This document shows positions 6,484-10,792 of a DNA stretch of 10,792 nucleotides, in pieces. Origin of the DNA: REEB509 sp049314555 (GTDB taxonomy: Bacteria; Pseudomonadota; Alphaproteobacteria; Caulobacterales; Aquidulcibacteraceae); NCBI GenBank assembly GCA_049314555.1, contig JBMOEW010000062.1, positions 1-10,792 on the forward strand, written 5' to 3'. A program made the position numbers and the translations under genes. Numbering within the stretch: position 1 is the first letter of the stretch; every line of letters starts with the position of its first letter. The notes under the pieces were generated by a model. The model did no database searches. It was not told where the DNA came from and worked only from the letters and a program-made list of their open reading frames with translations.

Positions 6484-6957
6484 ATGGACAAAGTGCCCAT
6501 GACCGCCGAGGGCTATGCCGCCCTCGACGCCGAGCTCAAGCGATTGAAGACAGAAGAACGCCCCGCCGTGATCGCGGCGATCGCTGAGGCTCGTTCCCAC
6601 GGCGACCTGTCGGAGAATGCTGAATATCATGCCGCGAAAGAGCGGCAGAGCTTCATTGAAGGCCGTGTGGCAGAGCTTGAAGACAAGCTCGCACGGGCGC
6701 ACATCATTGATGTGTCTCGTCTGTCTGGTAAGTCGGTCAAATTTGGCGCGACGGTCACGGTCTTGGACGAGGATACCGATGGTGAAGCCGTCTACAAGAT
6801 CGTCGGGGAAGATGAAGCCGATGTGCGATCGGGCAAAGTCTCGATCACTTCGCCGATTGCGCGCGCCTTGATTGGTAAAGAAGAAGGCGACGTCATTGAG
6901 GTGACGGCACCGGGCGGCGCGAAATCTTATGAGATCTTGAAGGTTCGCTGGATTTGA
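6484..6957 (+). CDS. greA: Transcription elongation factor GreA
   Basis: 157 residues, the normal length. GreA enters the secondary channel of stalled, backtracked RNA polymerase and stimulates cleavage of the extruded RNA 3' end. The N-terminal coiled coil (about 1-78) holds the family signature ARSHGDLSENAEYHAAKE, with the acidic tip residues D41 and E44 at exactly the positions known in E. coli GreA to help hold the catalytic Mg. The C-terminal FKBP-like domain (about 80-157) has VKFGATVTVLD, YKIVGEDEADVRSGKVS and SPIARALIGKEEGD. ATG at 6484 gives MDKVPMTAEGYAALDAEL, the expected start. It follows carB by 59 bases, has its own possible TTGACA, and its stop overlaps the TTG start of the ELM1-family gene. 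Confidence 0.97.
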   Translation: MDKVPMTAEGYAALDAELKRLKTEERPAVIAAIAEARSHGDLSENAEYHAAKERQSFIEGRVAELEDKLARAHIIDVSRLSGKSVKFGATVTVLDEDTDGEAVYKIVGEDEADVRSGKVSITSPIARALIGKEEGDVIEVTAPGGAKSYEILKVRWI

Positions 6958-7961
6958 CCCAAGCGCCTCGGCCGGTCGGGTTCAGCCGCGCCGAGCCGCT
7001 CAGGATCTGGGCGGTGAGTGACGGGCGCGCGGGGATAGAGGGCCAGGCCTTAGGGCTTGCAGAGGCGCTCGCACGGCGCACGGACGCGCTGATCGTCGTG
7101 AAGCGTGTGGCGCTGCGCTCGCCGTGGCGGTGGCTGCACCCTGGGTTCGTTCCTGCCCCTTTGGCGGCCTTGAGCGTTGGATCGGACACGCTGGCAGCCC
7201 CCTGGCCAGACGTTTGGATCGGCTGTGGGCGCCAATCCATTCCTTACTCGATGGGCGTCAAGGAATGGTCCAACGGGCGCACCCTGGTGGTGCAGCTGCA
7301 GGACCCGCGGATCAACGCGCGGGAGTTTAACCTGGTATGCCCGCCCAGCCACGACGAACTGGAAGGGCCCAACGTGTTGCAAACGCTTGGCGCGCTGCAC
7401 AGGGTGACGCCAGGGCGGATCCTACAAGAGGCTACGGGCTATCAGATCGACTTGAACAGCCTGCCCTCCCCGCGGATAGCGGTGTTGATCGGGGGGCGCT
7501 CAAAACGCCAGAATATCAGTGCAAAACGGGCAGAGATCATCGCGCGGGACCTGCTGCGACTGAAGGCCCTGCATAACGCGGCGCTTCTGGTGACGCTGTC
7601 TCGACGCACCGGCACCAGAGCGCGGGCAGTGTTTCAGCGCCTCCTGAAGCCAGAAGCGGCGCTCTACTTCGATGGCGAGGGCCACAATCCCTATTTCGCG
7701 CTGCTCGCTGCGGCGGACACGCTGCTGGTGACGGCAGACAGCGTGAATATGGCTGCGGAAGCCTGCGCCACCGGCAAGCCGGTTTTGATTGTTCCGGTGG
7801 ATGGGCAGGCGGGCAAGCTCGCGGTGTTCCACCAGGGCCTATATGAGCGCGGGTGCGCGCGGCCCTATCTGGGGGAGCTCGAGCAGTGGACCTATGAGCC
7901 GCTGCTGGAAGCGGACCGGATTGCGCAAACGCTGGTGAGCATGATGGCGGCGCGGGCGTAG
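6954..7961 (+). CDS. ELM1-family (mitochondrial fission protein homologue) protein
   Basis: 335 residues. It matches the bacterial ELM1/DUF1022 family, whose plant member recruits dynamin to mitochondria; the bacterial role is not established. Family blocks seen are IWAVSDGRAGIEGQALGLAEAL (about 17-38), PDVWIGCGRQSIPYS, VVQLQDPRI, FNLVCPPSHDELEGPNV, then IAVLIGGRSKR and, in the C-terminal half, LVTADSVNMAAEACATGKPV, where S-V/I-x-M-x-x-E-A recalls the donor-site loop of GT-B glycosyltransferases. No signal peptide or membrane span is evident. The start is TTG at 6954, overlapping the greA stop (TTGA) with GAAGG (6939-6943) ten bases upstream; a later start would cut into the conserved N-terminus. 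The coupling suggests co-expression with greA. It precedes trxB by 53 bases. Confidence 0.88.
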   Translation: MTQAPRPVGFSRAEPLRIWAVSDGRAGIEGQALGLAEALARRTDALIVVKRVALRSPWRWLHPGFVPAPLAALSVGSDTLAAPWPDVWIGCGRQSIPYSMGVKEWSNGRTLVVQLQDPRINAREFNLVCPPSHDELEGPNVLQTLGALHRVTPGRILQEATGYQIDLNSLPSPRIAVLIGGRSKRQNISAKRAEIIARDLLRLKALHNAALLVTLSRRTGTRARAVFQRLLKPEAALYFDGEGHNPYFALLAAADTLLVTADSVNMAAEACATGKPVLIVPVDGQAGKLAVFHQGLYERGCARPYLGELEQWTYEPLLEADRIAQTLVSMMAARA

Positions 7962-8014
7962 CGCGGGGGCGAAAGCGTGCCTATCTTTGGGGCGATTCAG
8001 AAGGATTCGCGCCG

Positions 8015-8980
8015 ATGCCCGCCCCGAAACATGCTCCCGTTGCTATCATTGGGTCTGGCCCTGCGGGCTATACAGCGGCTATCTACGCGGCGCGCGCGAT
8101 GCGCCAGCCGATGTTGATCGCGGGGATCCAGCCCGGTGGGCAGCTGACCATCACGACCGATGTGGAAAACTATCCAGGCTTTGCGGATGTGATCCAAGGG
8201 CCGTGGCTGATGGAGCAGATGCGCGCGCAAGCCAAGCATGTGGGCACGGACTTGATCGACGACGTGATCGTGCGGGTCGATTTTGCCAAGCGGCCGTTTG
8301 AGATGATCGGTGATGGGGGCCAAGTGTACACCGCCGACGCCGTGATCATCGCCACAGGGGCCAGCGCGAAGTGGCTGGGGATCCCCACTGAGCAAGGGTT
8401 CTGTGGGTTTGGGGTTTCGGCCTGCGCGACCTGTGATGGCTTCTTTTATCGCGGGAAAGAGGTTGTGGTGGTGGGCGGCGGCAACACCGCGGTTGAGGAA
8501 GCGCTTTACCTCACCAATTTTGCCACCAAAGTGACCTTGATCCACCGGCGCGGCGAGTTGCGCGCAGAGCGCATCCTGCAGGATCGGCTGTTCAAGCACC
8601 CGAAGGTGGAGATGGTTTGGAACCATACGGTGGAAGAGATTTTGGGCGGCGGATCGCCGAAGGGGGTGACCGGGGTGCGGCTGCGCAATGTGAATACGGG
8701 CGAAGACAGCACGCGGCCAACGGACGGGGTGTTTGTGGCGATCGGACACGCGCCAGCAACCGAGATCTTCAAGGGCAAAGTGGCGATGAAGGCCAACGGC
8801 TATATCGTGGTCGAGCCCGGCAGCACGCGCACGAGCGTGGACGGGGTTTTTGCCGCTGGCGACGTGGCGGACGAGACGTTTCGCCAGGCGGTGACGGCGG
8901 CCGGGCTTGGCTGCATGGCGGCGCTGGAGGCCGAGCGCTTCCTGGCGGCACATGAGCATGACGCGCACGCAGCCGCTTAA
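8015..8980 (+). CDS. trxB: Thioredoxin reductase (NADPH)
   Basis: 321 residues, the normal bacterial low-molecular-weight class. It transfers electrons from NADPH through FAD and a redox disulfide to thioredoxin in the cytosol. Motifs are the FAD dinucleotide site IIGSGPAGYTAAIYAARA (11-28), GGQLTITTDVENYPGF (41-56), the redox-active C137-A-T-C140 followed by DGFFYRGK, the NADPH site GGGNTAVEEALYL (154-166) with H177-R-R for the 2'-phosphate, and the FAD-binding GDVAD (282-286). All catalytic elements are intact. The C-terminal tail is short and His/Ala-rich (HEHDAHAAA), a small oddity with no known role. AAGGA (8001-8005) nine bases before the ATG is a good ribosome binding site, the clearest one in this gene block. 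It ends convergent with the Rieske oxygenase gene. Confidence 0.97.
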   Translation: MPAPKHAPVAIIGSGPAGYTAAIYAARAMRQPMLIAGIQPGGQLTITTDVENYPGFADVIQGPWLMEQMRAQAKHVGTDLIDDVIVRVDFAKRPFEMIGDGGQVYTADAVIIATGASAKWLGIPTEQGFCGFGVSACATCDGFFYRGKEVVVVGGGNTAVEEALYLTNFATKVTLIHRRGELRAERILQDRLFKHPKVEMVWNHTVEEILGGGSPKGVTGVRLRNVNTGEDSTRPTDGVFVAIGHAPATEIFKGKVAMKANGYIVVEPGSTRTSVDGVFAAGDVADETFRQAVTAAGLGCMAALEAERFLAAHEHDAHAAA

Positions 8981-9037
8981 AGGGGGCGCTCTGCGTACGC
9001 GCTACCGGCTCTGTTTTGCCCAGAAGCGCCGGAACAA

Positions 9038-9057
9038 GTGAGGCCGGCTGGCCTCAC
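9038..9057. terminator. Hairpin between convergent trxB and the Rieske gene
   Basis: GTGAGGCC (9038-9045) and GGCCTCAC (9050-9057) form a perfect 8-bp stem with a four-base loop, 57 bases after the trxB stop. The stem overlaps the stop codon of the minus-strand Rieske gene (9054-9056). Read on the minus strand it is followed by TTGTT, a poor U tract; on the plus strand there is none close by. Position and symmetry suggest a shared bidirectional terminator or 3'-end stabiliser. Confidence 0.5.
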
Positions 9058-10430
9058 GCCTCGATATGTTTTTTCAATATCTGGTGGAGGTGGCGCAACC
9101 TAATCTCCGTGTATTGAGCAAAATGCACGGGAATTTCCGAGCCCATCATGGCAAGCCCCTCTTGCACGTACGGCAGGTTCGCCATGTCTTGATCGAATAC
9201 GCCGCCGAGCGCACCGAGTTCTGATGCCGCGCTGAAGGGTTCGTCATCGGCCAGCCAATGCACTGGCGCGGGTCGTGGGCGCATCTGCCCTTTGGGCACC
9301 CGCTTGAGAATATAGATGTCCATAATCGCGGAACCGACGCCGTCCGGGCGCCAACGGTAGATGATGTTTGGGCTGTAACCGGCCCAAAAACTCATGTTTG
9401 GGAACACGTTGTAGAGCAGTGGATCGAGAATTTCAGCGTCGGACGCGGCGGTGTAGTCGTAGCCATCTTCTGCCGCCAACGCCGCGCGTTGCTGGGCAGC
9501 GGCAAAGCCGCGGGCTGATTGACCCTGTGGCACTTCTGCGCGTTCGCCAGAGTTCAACCGGCCAGAGCTTTCCAACATCGCCGTGAGGATGTCCGTTTGG
9601 GACAGCCCCGAACCGTCAATGAACGGGCTTGGCACCGCCATCGCGGTCAGTTGGCGCGAGGTGTAGTCTGAGAAGACGTCATAGCCGGAGTTCGCGTCGC
9701 CCAGATACGGCATGAACTGGGGATGTGTCGCCACGCTGTGGTGGCTCTCCATAAAGGCTTCGGCTGTCGCCTTCCAATTGGCAGGGTACTTCTTTGCCAC
9801 GTGGACGGCGATGTAGCGATCCTCAAAGTGATAGTCTTTGAAATGCTCTGGGATCGGATCAAGAATAGACTCTAACCGGGGGGCGTTGTGATCGAAGGTG
9901 ACGAAAACAAAGCCACCCCATCGCCCCACTTTTGCTTCCGGCAAACTAAGCTTTTCGGGCTCCAACTGCGGGAAATCCCAGGCGAACGGGTTGTGCCTGA
10001 ACGAGCCATCGGCATTCCATTCCCATCCGTGGAAGGTACACCGAAACCGCTTCTTGCAGCCTGCATGGGTCTCCAGCTTGCGACCGCGATGGAGGCAAAC
10101 ATTCTACAACGCCTTGATCTCATTTGGGGCGGTCCGGACGATCAGCAGCGAGCGGCCGACAATCTCGTAGATGAGATAATCGCCGACCTGGGGAATCTCT
10201 TCTTCCCGACAGGCCATCTGCCAGCACTTTAGCCAGACCTTCTCGACCTCTTTTTGGTAAAACTCTTGGCTCGTGTAATTGGTGGCCGGGATCGGCTGTG
10301 TGCCGAGATCGGGCACCGTATCGTCAACAAGCCACTGTGGGGCTGGCACGGCGTCCGCGGTGATGATCTGTTTGTAGGTCGGGCGCTGGTCTGGTCGATC
10401 CCCAGACGGCAAGAACTCGATTTTCAACAT
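9054..10430 (-). pseudogene. Rieske non-heme iron oxygenase alpha subunit with internal amber codon
   Basis: A 458-codon frame with one internal stop. Residues 1-108 contain YTSQEFYQKEVEKVWLKCWQ and VGDYLIYEIVGRSLLIVR, typical of ring-hydroxylating oxygenase alpha subunits. Codon 109 is TAG (10104-10106). The same frame then continues with NVCLHRGRKL and CTFHGWEWNADG, giving the Rieske 2Fe-2S ligands C112-x-H114 ... C131-x2-H134, and with ESHHSVATHPQ, whose H231-x4-H236 are mononuclear iron ligands; D413 or D415 (FDQDMANLP) is the likely third. The tail TEIRLRHLHQIL is also typical. Such enzymes add oxygen to aromatic or other ring substrates using a partner reductase; none is in view and the substrate is unknown. 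The family has Tyr, Phe or His before N-V-C, so TAC or TAT changed to TAG is the simplest explanation. A start downstream of the stop would lose the Rieske domain. GGGAGG lies only two bases before the ATG; the adjacent TTG would have five-base spacing. Confidence 0.85.
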
Positions 10431-10482
10431 AACCTCCCTGGCCTGAGGATGGAGGGCGATGCTTCCGGCTTCGCGAACCGCT

Positions 10483-10510
10483 AAAACAAACCGTCTTGTC
10501 TGTTTGTTTT
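10483..10510 (-). promoter_or_regulatory. AT-rich 9-bp inverted repeat, possible operator
   Basis: AAAACAAAC (10483-10491) and GTTTGTTTT (10502-10510) are perfect inverted copies separated by ten bases, centred about 66 bases upstream of the Rieske gene ATG. A 28-bp palindrome of this layout in an upstream region suits a dimeric regulator such as a TetR-, GntR- or MarR-family repressor of a catabolic gene. The A/T-rich arms stand out from the GC-rich surroundings. No regulator gene is in the window, so the identity of any binding protein is unknown. Confidence 0.45.
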
Positions 10511-10655
10511 TCGGCGGACATGGCACCGCCTGCCTGTTGAACCTGAGATGAACAGAGATTTCCAAGCGGAGAAATGTGGCAGCCGGTCGCGCGGCAGGGC
10601 GTCGCGGGGGCGGCCTGCCTGGGACAGGGATGGCCAACAGTCGCTCGCCACTCCC

Positions 10656-10753
10656 CTTTCGCCTTTCGCTTTTCGTCTTTCGTCTTTCGTCTTGCGTCTT
10701 TCGTCTTGCGTCTTTCGCTTTTCGCTTTTCGCTTTTTGCCTTTCGCCTTTCGC
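10656..10753. repeat. Heptanucleotide tandem repeat, 14 units
   Basis: Fourteen seven-base units run in unbroken register. The consensus is YTTTCGY on the plus strand (RCGAAAR on the minus strand). Variants are CTTTCGC, CTTTCGT, TTTTCGC, TTTTCGT, CTTGCGT (twice) and TTTTTGC. CTTTCGT and CTTGCGT alternate at 10684-10711, suggesting a two-unit duplication. A degenerate copy (CTTCTTT) follows at 10754-10760. One strand is nearly pure pyrimidine apart from G at position 6. The array lies between the presumed dehydrogenase tail and the Rieske gene. Such arrays change length by slippage; whether this one affects expression is unknown. Confidence 0.9.
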
Positions 10754-10769
10754 CTTCTTTGGCGGGAGA

Positions 10770-10792
10770 TCAAGCGATCAGCATGCCGCCGT
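10770..10792 (-). CDS. C-terminal end of a probable short-chain dehydrogenase (rest outside window)
   Basis: Only the last codons are visible. Reading from the right edge on the minus strand gives a split codon ending in AC, then Gly-Gly-Met-Leu-Ile-Ala and TGA (10770-10772). With the missing base as G the first residue is Asp, giving DGGMLIA, the usual C-terminal ending of classical SDR proteins (V-D-G-G-x-x-x). This is a guess from seven codons. An SDR upstream of a Rieske oxygenase in the same direction would fit a catabolic cluster. Confidence 0.35.

Larger units (their letters stand above)
10431..10769. other. Non-coding interval upstream of the Rieske gene
   Basis: About 340 bases without a convincing gene. 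From right to left it holds a short spacer, the heptamer array (10656-10753), a GC-rich stretch of about 100 bases with no recognised element, an unremarkable segment, the AT-rich inverted repeat (10483-10510) and the ribosome binding site of the Rieske gene. No clear sigma-70 promoter was found on either strand. Confidence 0.5.

Noticed and set aside
10324..10773. A 149-codon minus-strand frame with a Lys/Arg-rich repetitive N-terminus
   Set aside because: The basic part is simply the heptamer array translated, and the rest overlaps the start of the Rieske gene in another frame; no ribosome binding site or family resemblance.
1..10792. CRISPR array, tRNA/rRNA genes, insertion sequences or integration sites
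   Set aside because: None was seen: no spaced repeats, no cloverleaf-type sequence noticed, no transposase or terminal repeats.

Overview
The window looks like chromosomal DNA of a GC-rich proteobacterium, most likely an alphaproteobacterium. The protein sequences of CarB, GreA and TrxB and the presence of a bacterial ELM1-family gene point that way; the lineage below class level is inference. It falls into three parts.

Left part (1-3003), accessory in character. The left edge carries the first ~266 codons of a minus-strand sugar-nucleotide epimerase of the UDP-glucuronate 4-epimerase type. Diverging from it are a short VOC-fold protein, then a small type II toxin-antitoxin pair (RelB/ParD-like antitoxin and RelE/ParE-like toxin). 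The toxin frame is broken by one extra T in a T5 run near its 3' end; restoring the frame gives a normal C-terminus whose stop codon abuts the ATG of a tiny predicted lipoprotein. A proline-rich unknown protein and a convergent DUF29 protein follow.

Middle part (3128-8980), a compact housekeeping block all on the plus strand: carB (carbamoyl-phosphate synthase large subunit), greA (transcript cleavage factor), an ELM1-family protein whose TTG start overlaps the greA stop, and trxB (thioredoxin reductase). All four frames are intact. They serve pyrimidine/arginine synthesis, RNA polymerase rescue, an unknown envelope- or nucleotide-sugar-like role, and thiol redox balance.

Right part (9038-10792), on the minus strand: a Rieske non-heme iron oxygenase alpha subunit of 458 codons, complete except for an in-frame amber codon at position 109, three codons before the first Rieske cysteine. 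Upstream of it lie a perfect 9-bp inverted repeat (possible operator), a 14-unit heptanucleotide tandem repeat, and at the very edge the last codons of what reads like a short-chain dehydrogenase. A hairpin sits between the convergent trxB and Rieske genes.

I found no convincing new defence or mobile system. The most notable signals are the two single-base lesions in otherwise well-preserved genes (toxin and Rieske oxygenase), the heptamer array, and the inverted repeats at the antitoxin start and upstream of the oxygenase.
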